Shown here in pieces: positions 35,062-47,353 of a stretch of DNA of 64,000 nt; the first letter of the stretch is position 1; each line of letters starts with the position of its first letter. Location: assembly GCA_018398805.1 (NCBI GenBank), contig JAGFBZ010000940.1:1252001-1316000 (forward strand). The letters run 5' to 3'. The notes beneath the pieces are model-generated. The model saw nothing but the letters and a program-made list of their open reading frames with translations, was not told where the DNA came from and searched no databases. Origin of the DNA: Hirundichthys speculiger (lineage: Eukaryota > Chordata > Actinopteri > Beloniformes > Exocoetidae). The translations under genes and the position numbers were made by a program.

Positions 35062-35782
35062 TGAAATGTGTTTTCAAGTGCACTGCATTTTTTGCTACAA
35101 TTTGTATTTTCTTGGCTTAAAACACTGAATATTTACTCTGTTTACTTACTTTGCAAAAAAATTAAGACTGTCAGAAGACCGTCAGAAGTCCTGCAAGATG
35201 TAAAAATTGATAAGAATTAAGCTGTCTGCATCAGATTCATCCTGCAAATCCCAGCTGTGCCATTTACTGTCTTTATTTAAAGTATTCTTATATGTTGCAT
35301 TGTTTTAAAAAAATGTTGATGAGAATATAGACTTATTAATTTGTTTTATATTAATTCATTTTATTTAGCACAGAGAGCAAGAAAATTAACAATTTGGATT
35401 TATGTTCTGTGCTCAAACTGCAATTTCTTTACCATTTATTCTAACCAAAGTTAAATAAGTTAATCATACATTTAAAAAAAGAAAAATTAAGGTAAAAATT
35501 GTCATAAACTTTATTAGCCGAAATTATGCAAAACAAAGCAGTTAGAGCAGCTTGAGTTAAGTAATTTTCTAGCCGCATATTAACAATACTTTGAAATTAA
35601 AAATGGAAAGGTTCAACCAAAACATTTTGGTTGTACTAAATAAATTAATTAGTCCAACTTTAAAAGCCTCAGTATATTTACTCAACAGTCATGTAGTTGG
35701 AATTGCTAAAAAAGATTGATGCAAATTGTTGCCTTAATTTTTTTTTTTTCCAAGTTGAGCTAGCGTATTATTTTTTAGAGTG

Positions 35783-36289
35783 TACTACCTCATTAAAGAA
35801 ACGGGGACGTAACAATTCCACCATGACACAACATTACGGGTGTGTCAGCGGGGCGGCACCGCAGGACCATCGGCCCGACAGGAGGAACAGTCATTATTTT
35901 TACTGTGTGAAGCATCGGTCCGGCCCGGCTCGGCCAGTGGGAAAGCGGCTAATGTCCGTTTTGTGTGTGTGTGCAAGCAATAGTTCATTTGTGCATGACT
36001 GTGTGCGTCTCCGAAGAGTAAATGTTAGAGGGTTGTGCAGCATTAGTGTTGCCAGGGTGATGGCACAGGAGTGTAAAGCCAGGGGCAATATAAAACCTGT
36101 GCTTCCCTGAATGCCTTTGTGCCGGGCATGTGTACCAGCTCCTGTTGTCATGGAGACGGGAAGGTCATTAGGGTAACATGTCCTGACTCAGACCTTTTCT
36201 GTCATGACCCCATTTCACTCTACTTCATGTGTCCATGCCTGTCCATCTCTCTCTCACTGTCTTTAACTGTCACACACAGTCTTGCATAG

Positions 36290-36330
<41 letters not shown>

Positions 36331-37928
36331 CTGCCTGCATGCTGTGTGTAGCGAGCCCAGATGTCTGGGCCTCTGTGGGAGATAATGGTTTCTTTCACAG
36401 TCAGTCGGCTTGGGTCTCCCTCGGCAGTGGCACATGGTTGCAGTGAGCTCACTTCAACTAAACGAGTGAGAGTAGATTACAACACACACACACCACACAC
36501 ACACACACATGCAGCGCTTGGGAGGAAGCTGCCGAGTGCTGGCACGAGCGCTTGCATGCTTGCGTGTTTTTTTTTTGCGTAAAATCGATTTGGTCCCGAT
36601 CGTGAGCAGCAGGAGGCTTCGGGACGCAGTTCCCACCTCGTGAGGCAGCTGGACTCTCCTGAGTTCTGAGAGAGTCCAGTCACAAGAAAGTCCGTCTTGC
36701 AAAACCCCAAGTTATTTGTTTGTTGCCAAATGCATCACATGTTGGCAGATCCAGATGAGTCCGAGATACGACGACAGTCAACAACAGCACTTTTGGTCAT
36801 CGACAGAGGTTTCATGCATCAGGTTTTTTTTTTTGTCTTGTTTTGTTTTGGAAGTACTTGCTCTTTTCCAAACTCTTTCAAAACACAACTTCCCAGATGG
36901 CTCATAAACCATCTGGTGCATCAGGTTAAAAAAAAAGGAAAAAAAAAAAAAAAGACAAGGATCGGTAAGTGAGTCTATATCTCCACTGATAAACACTGAC
37001 CAGCCACAGAATTAACAGCACTGATGAAGGTACGGTGATTAACACTGAGCATCACTTGTGCTCTGCAGAAAGTCTAAATATTAATGTGAAATTGGATGAT
37101 AGTTATTTCAAAGGAGTAGGCTGGATAGTAAAATTAAAGCAAACATCATAACCTGACACACTCAAGTTTTCATGTTTCAGGAGTGGCAGTAACTTGTAAT
37201 TGTTTCCTGCATGTTGTGATCTTTGTTTTGAGGGAAATCTGCTGCACTTTTCTTTACGATGCTGCATCTCTGAGCCATCTTGTCGTACATTTGCTGGTTG
37301 CTTGGGACGTTTGTCCTGCTGCACTGACCAGATTTCAGCCAAGCTTTAGATGTCAGATGACATCACCTTTGACGAGGCACACCACGGTTCACTCCACTCA
37401 CGACACAACTCGAATTATATAGAACACAAAATTAATTTACAGGTAAATGACAATTATTATTATTTCTCTTACACAAATCCAGCCTTTTTCTTTTTAAGAA
37501 TACTGTAGTGTTTCCTCTTACGCCCTTTTTCAATACAGCAGATTAGATCTAGCAGCAAATGGAAAAAAAACTATCAATTCTCTTCTTCCTTTATTTTTTT
37601 ACAATACTGTTTTTTTTTCTTATCCTCTTTATACCCGCATAGCAAATGACTAGAAAGTGGAAACTGTTTTAACAACTCTCTAAATCTGAAAAATCCTGTT
37701 TTTTTTTTGTTTTTTAACAATAGACCGACTGCCCTCTTTTCAATAAATCACTACAGTATAAAGATTTTGTTTCCTTTAGTACATAAGTCAATTTTACTTT
37801 AAACCTAAACTAAGGCATTATACAAACATAACAAAACTTGTTATCTGGTGCATCTTTCCAAATCAATACATTTATTTATTTTTGTCTGAAAAAAAATTAA
37901 ATACCAATTTTACCAATTTACCTAGTGG
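35783..37928. other. Non-coding stretch with TG/CA microsatellites
   Basis: TG repeat at 36290-36328 and CA repeat at 36482-36511, plus poly-T runs. Long open frames here run through these repeats and are not credible genes. Confidence 0.5.
36290..36328. repeat. TG microsatellite
   Basis: About 19 uninterrupted TG units. Confidence 0.95.
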
Positions 37929-38170
37929 CCCGAATATAAGACGACTCTGATTATAAGACGACCCCTATTTTTCAAATGTCATTAAATCTATTTTTTCAAA
38001 AATGGCGGCATGCCTACCTTTGACTCTACACGACAGCGACGTCCCAGCAGCACCAACAGTCTGGGTTCGGTTTTCATCAAACGCATCACCAACTGTGCAC
38101 ACTTGGCCAACGTCTCCACTTTGCTTTTGTCTCTCCAAAGGTCATCGTTCCTGAGCTTTTCTGATTATAA
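37929..38170. mobile_element. Miniature-element-like repeat (CCCGAATATAAGACGAC family)
   Basis: CCCGAATATAAGACGACTCT and TATAAGACGACCCCTATTTT resemble a dispersed fish repeat. No paired terminus found. A 32-bp T run follows at 38189. Confidence 0.4.
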
Positions 38171-38186
38171 AGATGCAGATTCACAA

Positions 38187-38223
<37 letters not shown>

Positions 38224-38654
38224 ATAAAGAGACGTGTATAAAGCAACACAGAAGAACATAGCGGGTAAAGGAATACTCTAACTTCTGATCCTAAATGGGT
38301 TTGCTGGTACAATTTATATAGATTCTATTAGAATATGAATATTGCAAGGAGTTACTCCTTTACTCATGAAGGGCTCTTGACACCACTGTTGATAACATAT
38401 TTTCATTAAAAGAAAAAAAACCTATCAGAACTAGCATAGATGCATTGATCCCACACATTTATTTCTTTGATTTTTTTTTCAGCTGTTATTTTATATCATG
38501 CACATTCCTTGAGCTTCCACTTAACTTTTCTTTTTGAAATCATATGATTTGTTTAGTTTTGAAATAAAAACTTATTTATTTCTTGCTTTGTTTTTGTGTG
38601 CATTTGACTCCTTTTAATGGAGGAAACGTGTATTTGTGACACAGTTCTGGTGTT

Positions 38655-38890
38655 CAAGGTTTCTTCCTTCTTAAAGGGGAGTTTTTCCTCGTTACTAGTT
38701 GGCCTGAAGTTTTTTAGGTGAGTTTTTTTTTTTTTTTTTTTTGCTATTGTTTCTTATAATTAAGATTCAATAATAGTAATTATAGTTAATAATATTTTCT
38801 TGGGGGACATGCTCTGGGTCTCTGAAAAGCACCTGGAGACGCAGGTGTAGTAGACGCTACACAAATAAAGTTGATTTGAATAAAGTTGAA
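38655..38890 (+). mobile_element. LINE 3'-tail family, copy 2
   Basis: AAGGGGAGTTTTTCCTCGTT, GGGGGACATGCTCTGGGTCT and CTACACAAATAAAGTTGATT are the sense form of the tail seen at 14109. Confidence 0.7.
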
Positions 38891-39480
38891 TTGTCACCTT
38901 TGAAAGTATTCAAAAGTATTCAAGAAGCAGTATATGTGTTGTTTTAAGGTAGAAGCAGAAACCTGAATGTTATTTCAGCTTTCAGTGGTCTCGTCATTAA
39001 AAAGACACGTTAAAACTGAAAATGTCTTTGATTGGATTTTAATAATGACTTTACTTGGAGATTGTAAACACTTTAAAATCAACATAGCTGCTGTGTTTAA
39101 TTTTTTTTTTTAAGTAGACTACTTTGATTTGCCCTGATAGTAGAGTAGTAGAGTAGAGTAATAATACACATTATACACATTAAACAATACACATTACAAA
39201 AAGAATTAACGATATTGCACACATTAGCATATATACAACATTAACTTAAATGGGCATGGGGGGGGGGGGGGGTACAGAAGTGTCATTATAAGGTGCCTTG
39301 CAGTAATCCAAGTAAACAGATTAAAGTGACTGATAAAATTGTCCAGAGTTTGAGGAATAGTCCTTAGTGCAATTAATAAGTTGTAATTCAAAACAGAGCA
39401 GTACAATGTTGTCCAGGATAGTGCCTGAAGGAAAAAAAAAAAGTGAAATTAATAATTGTTTGATTTAACTTGATGAAGTG

Positions 39481-39517
<37 letters not shown>

Positions 39518-41739
39518 TATCAGTTATGAAAATCATTTTCAGTCACAGATGTTGTAACCCTCTTCAGTTATAAAAGCATCCGAGTGAGTTCTTTTACTCA
39601 CTTGCCCCCTCTGTTGGCCACTCAGCGACAGAGCCGGGCCAGGTGACCAGGAGGAGAAACTGGATGCGCCTCACCTGTGACATTAAAGCCACGGCGACAG
39701 CAGCTGCTCTGTGAATCTTTACGCTTCCTGGAGGTCCAGTCCCTCTCACCGAACGGGTCGGAGAGACCCGTCAGAGCCAGAGAGTGATCTCGTAGCTTCG
39801 CAGAACATCAGAGCCCCCCCGATACGTGACCTCACATGACCTTGTTCCCAGGCACCCAGTCAGATGGTTTCTCTCGCGCGCTGCTGGATGTGTGGGATCG
39901 CTCGCAGCCACACTCCACATTGTTCCGCCTCATCCCGGGAGGATGTATTCTTAGCTTCCCAAAAACCCGGTCGGTGAAATGAAGTTAGAGGGCACACACA
40001 TGACCCAAACCTCAACCGCTACCACCACGGGCAGCACACGGGCACTCACACATGCACAGACTGATGGAGGGGGGCAAATACTGCTGTCTGCAAGTATTCA
40101 CATAGTATACATGTTATAAACATGTTAACATATTCAATGTACATAAAAGTTTGCTTGTCATTTTTATAGAAAAGATTGCCTTTTTTTTGTGCAATAATAT
40201 TGTTGCTGATTTCTCATATTAGACACATTTTCTCAAGAGTTTATCGTCATATACTTAATGTTTTGAGGTTTGTTTTTTTTTTTTTCTGCAAATTGACGTG
40301 AAGTCATGTGGGTCTGGAACAACGTTTGGTAGCAAAGGCTGACTTTAAACTGACTTTAAACTGACTTGGGGTGAACAAAAAAAAGACTGTTGAATTCTGG
40401 GATGGGACATGAAACAGTGGAGAAGGCTGTTGCTCTTCGAACTAACGCAGAAAAGATTGTAGAGCAACACTAATCTTTTTCCGTGCGTTTTCCAGCAAGA
40501 TACAGAATGCAAGACCTCGTTTTGCAAATATTACAAAGGAAAGAAAAGACCTGACTGACTGCAGCTGTGATCCGTCCCCAAAGTTTGTCCTGATGGGGGA
40601 AGAATATTTGACACCAAAAAAATATGACAAGAACGATTCGTACCGTATTCTTGCAGGGAAGAATAGGAGGCATCATCATCATCATTTAGTGTCCTCAGTC
40701 TGGAAACACCTTTTAAGTGTTCTTAAAAGGGATGGCAAAAATTCAAAGTGTTAAAAACCTTTTCTCATTTTGAGTTGTACAGAACACAAATGCAAAAAAA
40801 AAAACAATGATTCAGGCAAAAGAAAATATTCATTTTATACAGTCATATCTTAAATTTAGCCTTTTTAATGTGTCATCGTCCAACTGAATAAAATACCTAG
40901 TTTTTAAATGGTAAAATACAATACTTTTTTTACTGTATATATTTTATTCAGTGTTAAAACTTGCTTTCTTTTCTTCTCCCTCTTCTCTAAACTTCATTTA
41001 TATGAATAAACATTCCAACCTATTCCACGGCCTTCGGTTTTAAACAGAAACGTTCTCTGTGTTTGTGCGTCTCTTCATACTCTGTTTCTCCATAATTCAG
41101 ACGGACGTATTCAGTATATTTGGAAACTTTTTGATCCACATTGCTGCTATAAATAAAGTTTTGTGGTCATTTGAAGTGATGGATTTCGACAGTGCTGATT
41201 CATGCGCAGTAAATAAAAACAGAGCTGTTTTCCCTCTTTTTTAAAATGTTTTTGTATGTAAACAGTTTTTGAATATCATCTTTATCTTCTTTCTTATTTT
41301 TTTTTTTTGTTTTTTTTTTGTCAGTCAGGTGGTTAAATGGTCTGAATGCCTGCCTCCTCTTATTATCCTCCTGCAGATCAATCAGACGTCTGTCATGTTA
41401 CTGGGATGTTCGTTTGGTTTCAAAAGCAGACATTTCTGCAGCTAAGCTTTAAATAACCAGTTGACCACAGAATATTTGGTTGAGTGTGACAGGCAGAGCA
41501 AAGCGTTGCCAAGACGTGTTTGCAGTTAAAGATGCGTGTGTGTGTGTGTGTGTGTGCGTGCGTGTGTTTGACAGGAGTGGAGGGTGCAGGGGAGACCAAC
41601 AGTGAATGGCTTTGCTATTGCATCCTCCTAGGAGACCTCTAAAACACACACACGCTCTTCTACACGCACACACACACACCCAGTACCTCAGAGTAGCACT
41701 AAACACGCCTCCCGTCCTGCTGCCATACCTCAATATCCT
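38891..41739. other. Upstream non-coding region of wnt4
   Basis: A G run (39257-39273), a TC microsatellite (39487-39513) and a GC-richer block at about 39590-40060 are present; the rest is AT-rich. CA/GT tracts lie at 41530-41570 and 41640-41680. No gene was recognised. The GC-richer block could be regulatory, but nothing in the sequence alone proves it. Confidence 0.4.
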
Positions 41740-42334
41740 CGCGCCGCCCCTTAACTAAAGTCAGCGCACAGAGTCTCTCCTCTTCCAGAGAGACGGCGGC
41801 GCGTGAAGAGGTGTCGCGCGTATTTATGTTCAGAGTGTATGTGTCGGGGAAGAGCTGCCTGAGCCCAGAGCGCGCTGACAGGACAGCCCCCGCGTGCATG
41901 AGACCGTACAACTAGGTGATGAAGCTCTGACTGAAGTGAGAAGGTGAGAGAGCCGCCCGCGCGCTCGCTCGTTCCGGCCGTTTATTTCCCCATCTTCTCC
42001 AATGCGCTCTCGTTAACGCGCGGCCGAAAAGGACAACAAACAAGCCGAGTCAGGAGGCAGGTTCGAGCCAGTTGTTACTTTAGCATCCCTCCTCTATCAC
42101 TCCCCCGTCCCTTCCGAGCGCGTGCTGGCAGAGGGAGGGACGGGAGAACCGGGCGGACGGACCGTGAGGTTGCGCGTCTTCCCAGCGCTCAGCCACTGGA
42201 TGCGGGACGATGGATTAAGGACATCCCCTGGATCCTGCAGCCTTTTTCACCTCTTCCACCGCCGACCCACGACCCTCCTCGGCCACCTCGGGATTATTTC
42301 AGCCTTCTCCGTCCTCCACTGCCTGCCTCTCGAG
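41740..42334 (+). promoter_or_regulatory. CpG-rich promoter and 5' leader of wnt4
   Basis: Base composition switches from AT-rich to dense CpG (for example GAGACGGCGGCGCGTGAAGA at 41791, CGCCCGCGCGCTCGCTCGTT at 41955 and CGCGCGGCCGAAAAGGACAA at 42018), ending at the wnt4 start codon. This is typical of a CpG-island promoter. No clear TATA box; the transcription start cannot be read from the sequence. The leader contains a two-codon upstream ORF at 42210-42218 and an in-frame upstream ATG at 42200. Confidence 0.65.
42210..42218 (+). promoter_or_regulatory. Minimal upstream ORF in the wnt4 leader
   Basis: ATGGATTAA encodes two codons and a stop, 117 bases before the wnt4 start codon, with G at -3. 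If the transcript includes it, it could dampen translation. This is inferred; usage is unknown. Confidence 0.45.
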
Positions 42335-42411
42335 ATGACTGAGGAATATGTGTTACGGTGCGTCCTGATGCTCTGCTGCGCGCTCCTCTCGGCCCACGCG
42401 AGTAACTGGCT
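42335..42411 (+). CDS. wnt4: Wnt4, first coding exon (signal peptide)
   Basis: Wnt4 is a secreted, palmitoylated glycoprotein that signals through Frizzled receptors in kidney, gonad and muscle development (family knowledge). This exon encodes MTEEYVLRCVLMLCCALLSA then HASNW and the first two bases of a Leu codon. A hydrophobic core (about residues 9-20) followed by AHA/S gives a clear signal peptide. ASNWL is the hallmark start of mature Wnt4, normally followed by YLAKLSSVGS in exon 2, which was not found here. The exon ends TGGCT before GTAAGT, in phase 2, as in other Wnt4 genes. The chosen ATG has G at -3 and gives a length normal for the family. An in-frame ATG 45 codons upstream has a poorer context (T at -3) and would bury the signal peptide. 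The N-terminus looks closest to teleost wnt4a, but one exon cannot separate paralogues. Confidence 0.88.
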
Positions 42412-42417
42412 GTAAGT
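42412..42417 (+). other. Splice donor of wnt4 intron 1
   Basis: GTAAGT, a consensus donor, directly follows the exon. A stop codon arises if it is read through (CTG TAA), consistent with splicing here. Confidence 0.85.
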
Positions 42418-42482
42418 TGGACTTCACCTTTCTGAACTTCACTCTACACAGCACTGCCACTTCCAGACGTCTGATACACCTG

Positions 42483-42530
42483 TCCCCCCCCCCCCCACCC
42501 CCCCCCCCCCCCCCCCCACCCAACACCCCC
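42483..42530. repeat. C-rich homopolymer tract near the exon 1 donor
   Basis: Runs of 11, 17 and 6 C separated by single A or short interruptions begin 66 bases after the donor. More C or G runs occur at 42600-42613, 42668-42678, 42788-42800 and 43425-43440. Confidence 0.9.
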
Positions 42531-45316
42531 CATTTTCATCTTTACATCGTTTTACCTCGGGTTCAGTGGCTACTCAGATTAATTAACTGTCACGTGCACG
42601 CCCCCCCCCCCCCACACACACACGCACACTCAGACCTAATAACTTACCAATAGGCTAATACAGACTCCCCCCCCCCCCTCAAAAAAAAGAGAAAAAAACA
42701 AAAAACAAGTGGATTAGGCTCATGTTAATTTTGAGTGAAAACACCTTTTAATATTCTAAATGCCAAAAAGGAAAAAAAAAAAAAAAAGGGGGGGGGGGGG
42801 GCTATGGCCAGGAATGTATTTAATGTATGATGGAAATTATATTCACTTTAAATATTGAACCGAAAAACTATTAAATCAATACGTATTTATTCATTTAGTC
42901 ATTTATTTATTCGTTCATCAGAAATTAAAATAAAATTAAAAGAAAGTTGCGTCCAAGTGTACTTCCGTCCCCTCCATTCTTCTTTTTTTTTTTTCATGCC
43001 AAAATCAAAAATGAACAAATTAGGATCATTAAGGTTTATTTTTAGCACAGACTGTTGACATTATAACTCAACTGTTCCAACTTTGAGAAATCAGATTTGT
43101 ATACCTTATATAGAGAGCACGTTTACAAATGTTCCGTCATCAACCCCAAAAACTTATTCATTCATCATTCATCATTCAATGTGATAAAGTGCAATTTTAA
43201 CGTTGAGTATAAATGAATATGGATCACAAAAAAGGTGGTGTGTACATGACAGTCAGGCTAAAGAGAATAACATTTCAACACAGCAGGAGAAAGCTTTATT
43301 TCTTTTTTTTAATCAACGCTGTACGTGTTTGATACATCTGATTGGATGATGGGGCTGCACGAGCGTTCCCAGGAGGCCGTGCAGCGTGACTCAGTGGTTG
43401 CAGTGCAGCGTGCCGCCTCCTCTGGGGGGGGGGGGGGGGGCTGGTCCGTCGGGTCGCATGTGTGTGCCTGCTCTCCCCAGCAACCTGTGGGAGGCGGTTA
43501 GCTGCATTCCTCCGCAGGCTCCTCTCCGTTTTCCTGCTGCCATTCATTCCTGCTACCTGCAGCAGAGAAGCCGTCGACATTTAAAGAAAGTCTCCTCCCA
43601 GGCAGCGTGGCCCAGGTGATATGAACTCTGCCTGCTGCTGAGAGCTATAATTAAAAGACAAACAACCACCGTCACCACTGGGTTTTTTTTTTTTTTGTTA
43701 TTTTTTGAGAGCATTTTCATTTCTCCATTTCATCATAACAGTGACCTTGTAAGATTTATAGCAACCCAGGAGAGTGCTGCAGACGGGATAACTGATAGTG
43801 CTGACAGGTCCGTCAAATGAAAGTTGTGCCAAACAGCAGCGTCGAGCTCGAACCCCGTCGCTGTGTGCGGGGTAATTGTGCTGTCGGGGATGAAGGTGTG
43901 GTGACAGCAGGCATGTAGAGGCAGGCTGCTGAGCTGCCAGTCTTGTCCAAGGGATTACACTGTTGAGACAAATCTGTGCGCGAGACTGTGTGGTCCGTGC
44001 GAGAGTCCTCGAAGCCTCCGCGAGGGTTAGACGACGGGCCGGAGGTTGGAAGGCTCTTTATAAGTCAAAACGAGAAATAAAGATTCATCGTTAAGATGGT
44101 TCATTTCTATGATTTCACGATTGAGGCAGCGAGACGGTCTTTCCTGTGGCTTCCCCTCTCCCATGTGTCTCAGCGACAACCAGGTCCTGTCGTTTAGCTA
44201 CATACAAAAAAATGAAAACACAACATTTGCCTTTAGCCAGTCCGGACTCTTGCTTCTTTCTGATCTCAAATTCAACCACATAAAGTAACAAAAAGTGTTA
44301 CGATACTACGCAGTGGAGCAGTATCAGAGAAAAGCAGTCATCTCACTGCACATGGGAACAGCTTTAACCTGTTTATCCGATTTAAAATTGTTTGTTTTTT
44401 TTTAATAAAGGAGCATGTATAGTTACATTAAATTTCCAGACTTGACAGATCTGGAAAAAATGAGGGGTTTCTTAACTGGATTAGTCGATCCAGTGCACAG
44501 GCACTGTTATAGGGAATCATCTGGACAGTTCAAGATGTGCTCGTACTTGTGTTTTAAAACGTATTCGTAGTAGAACGACGTCGCTGGCGTGTTGACAGGA
44601 CGGGAGCTTTATGGTTTTCTACCTGTTTATGTTCGCGCATGTAGAGGAGCTTGCGTGTCGGTGTGTGTGTTTTTCCCCACGTTGAGCTGAGCTAAACACA
44701 CACACACACACACACGTTTGGACAGCTATGCTGTGGAGGAGATTGCACTGACTGCCGTTCACTGTATCGGTTAGCGCTTCATCCAAACCCTCACCCTAAC
44801 CACCCGACCCACACGTCACGCCTCATCTCTGAACCTAACCAAGATCTCAGACATGAATGTCTGCCTCATTATGGCTGAGAACTGGTCCCCTCGAGGACTG
44901 CTGGTCCCAGAAAGGTCAGCGATTATACCAAAGAACACACACAAAGACGTTTGTCTAATGCGTTTACATGTTACTGAGCTGCAGCTGAACCAGACTTACT
45001 TATTTTACTCGTAGCTCTCCTCATCACGTTGAGCCCTTCAACCAAAATCTGATCATTTTTTGCCGTATAGCTGTGGGTCCTGAGTTGTGTTCAGGGCCTT
45101 TTCGAAAGCGAACATTGACTCGCGTCCTCCTCATCGTCATCATCGTTCTTCTTCTCCTACCCCTCTCCGGGTGCACGATGCTTCAGATTCTCTGTCCGTG
45201 AACTATCCTTTCACCCGTTATGACACACGCTAACTGGGGGGTAAAGTTAGACGCTAGCGTACACAGCACGCCACCAAAAATCACACAGAGACATTTAAAT
45301 GCATCATCTTGCGATC
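42531..45316. other. wnt4 intron 1, proximal part
   Basis: No exon, element boundary or RNA was recognised. It contains homopolymer C/G and A runs, and CA/GT tracts at 44655-44715. The open frames at 43296-43619 run through a G run and are not credible. Confidence 0.45.
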
Positions 45317-45970
45317 TAGTGCTGGGCAATATGACGATATATATCGTGGGGACAATATAAAAGTGTATATCGTGCCATTTCTCCTTTATCGTTTCTATCG
45401 TTTCTATCGTTTCTAACCAAATTTTATCAATTATTACAGCAAATATGTAATTAAATAACCTGCAACGATAAATTTGATAGAATCATATCTACTTCTACAA
45501 AGTAGCCTTTTATGTTTGCACTTTTATTCATGGTTAATGCCTTAAACAGAGTTCTCTTCAACCCTGATGTTTACTTTAGACACTTTATATTGGTTTGCAA
45601 ACTTTGCACTACAAGGTTAGAGATTTCAGAAAGTTGAAAAATAATTTGTGTTTATTTTTTATAGCTGAACTTCTGTGCAAAAATGTGTTTTTCCTCTCAG
45701 AAACTGTTGTGCACTTTAAAAAAAAAATGTGAAAGCTACTGTACCTCTGTACCTACCTGTTTTTGCTGCACTAAAATGTATGTTTGTGACAGTTCAGCTA
45801 AATGTCCTTTCAAAATAAAGCTGAAAAGTAGCAATGAAATTTTTGTCAAACTTTTCAGAGAATAACTGAAAACATACTTTATTATGGTATATCGTGATAT
45901 ATATCGTTATCGTGATATAAAATACTCCATATCGTAACATATATGATTTTTTCCATATCGCCCAGCACTA
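45317..45970. mobile_element. 654-bp hAT-type element (TAGTGCTGGGCAATATG ends)
   Basis: The ends are TAGTGCTGGGCAATATGACG and, reverse complemented, TAGTGCTGGGCGATATGGAA. TTGCGATC is duplicated perfectly at 45309-45316 and 45971-45978. Subterminal regions are dense in TATCG/CGATA palindromes. No transposase. Confidence 0.95.
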
Positions 45971-47298
45971 TTGCGATCTGATGAGTCAGACTGCGTTTGG
46001 TGGCGCTTGGGCCCATTTTCAGATTAGATCTCAGCTGCTTAAACTTGACACGATGTACATACGTGTGGGCCGAAACGTCTGACTGCTGGTACTTAAATGT
46101 GTTTATTCCTTCACACTTTGATATGATAAGCTGTTCCATCATCTTTTATGTCAAAAATGCGGTTATTAGCACTAAAAACAACAATGCCTCTTTGTGAGAC
46201 TGCGGATATCTAAATGCAGACCAGGACCAACAGAAACCAGCTCAAGACCTTTCGTCCACATTCCCTTCTGCGTTGTTTCGTGTCATTTGCATCTGCTTTC
46301 TGTAAGAACCTAACAATAAATAACAAAGACGTAAAAATGCCATAAAAAGATATTAGTAGGTGAACCGGTGATGTCATTATTTCAGAATCATCACGGAGAC
46401 GGTCCGTCCTAATATGAAACGCAATATCTGCAGTGAAAAGTCCTGACAGCCGTAAAATGGATTGTCATGAAATATGAGTGTTAGAAAAACAACAGCCTCG
46501 TGTCGGTATTAGATTAAGCACCAGGGGATCACCGGAGTTTGTGGAATTCATCCTCTGGGAACAACAAATGTCTGCACGGATTCTCACGACATTTCATCAA
46601 GCAGCAGTTAGATTATTTCACTCTGGATCCATGTGGCGGGCAAACGACCGGCGGCTGTGATCTTGTCGTTAAAAAAAAAAGTTAATAGTTCAAGTTAACT
46701 GCTATTGTTGACATACAAATGTGTGTCAGCGCCTGTAAAAGGGTGGTTACTCAAACTGCTGTTTCAGTCTAGTTTGTTCTAGTCCTTTAGGATTAAATTC
46801 CGCTCTGTGCATTTGTTGAACAACAAAAATAAGATCAGGATGTTTCTACCTTGTTGGCATCGCACATTGATCCAGAGTGAATTTTTCATTCATTTTTTTT
46901 TTTCATTGTTGAGTTGTTGAACGCTGCTGCGCTAGTAGCTCTGCTCATGTCTATTTATCTTCCTGACATACTCTTCTGAACTATTTGTTTTTTTTTATTT
47001 TGTGAGAAGAGCTTTCTAAATCTTAAGTAAGGGTGAGGTTCTCAAGGTGACATCCCTGTCAAATAAAATGTAATAGCTTGGAATGGTGATATGAACACAG
47101 TGGGACGCAGTAATATGTGCTGAGTCATGACGTGATTCCAGGAACATATTCTGGACTCCAACACCTCTCTATCTGGCTTTCAGACAATGCAGACAGACAG
47201 AGACTGCAGACAGAGTGGCAACAGTAGAAGAAGAGTGATGGGCAGCGCTTGTTGGGAACAGATGATTTAAACATGGATGTGATACTGTGAAGAAGTGT
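45971..47298. other. wnt4 intron 1, non-coding with a dispersed repeat
   Basis: 46430-46650 (TGGATTGTCATGAAATATGA, GGAGTTTGTGGAATTCATCC, TTCTCACGACATTTCATCAA) resembles a common fish dispersed repeat of unknown type. The rest is featureless. Confidence 0.4.
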
Positions 47299-47353
47299 CT
47301 ATTCTATTCTATTCTATTCTATTCTATTCTATTCTATTCTATTCTATTCTATT
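47299..47353. repeat. ATTCT pentanucleotide microsatellite
   Basis: Eleven near-perfect ATTCT units. Confidence 0.95.

Larger units (their letters stand above)
33131..35782. mobile_element. Possible CACTA/EnSpm-like element
   Basis: The left end CACTATAAAAAATAATTTACG and the right end, reverse complemented, CACTCTAAAAAATAATACG are near-matching inverted repeats with a CACT start. AT-rich subterminal regions contain repeated GTTAAGT/AAGTTTAA words. No convincing TSD was seen. It contains a tRNA-SINE (34151) and a possible eroded split gene. The match is short, so the call is tentative. Confidence 0.4.

Noticed and set aside
35697..36110. A 137-codon open frame
   Set aside because: It spans a poly-T run and transposon-end-like sequence, with no recognisable domain.
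42122..42334. A 26-45+ residue N-terminal extension of Wnt4
   Set aside because: The longest version has no ATG; the in-frame ATG at 42200 has a weak context, and the canonical start gives a normal Wnt4 signal peptide. It is kept only as a finding about the leader.
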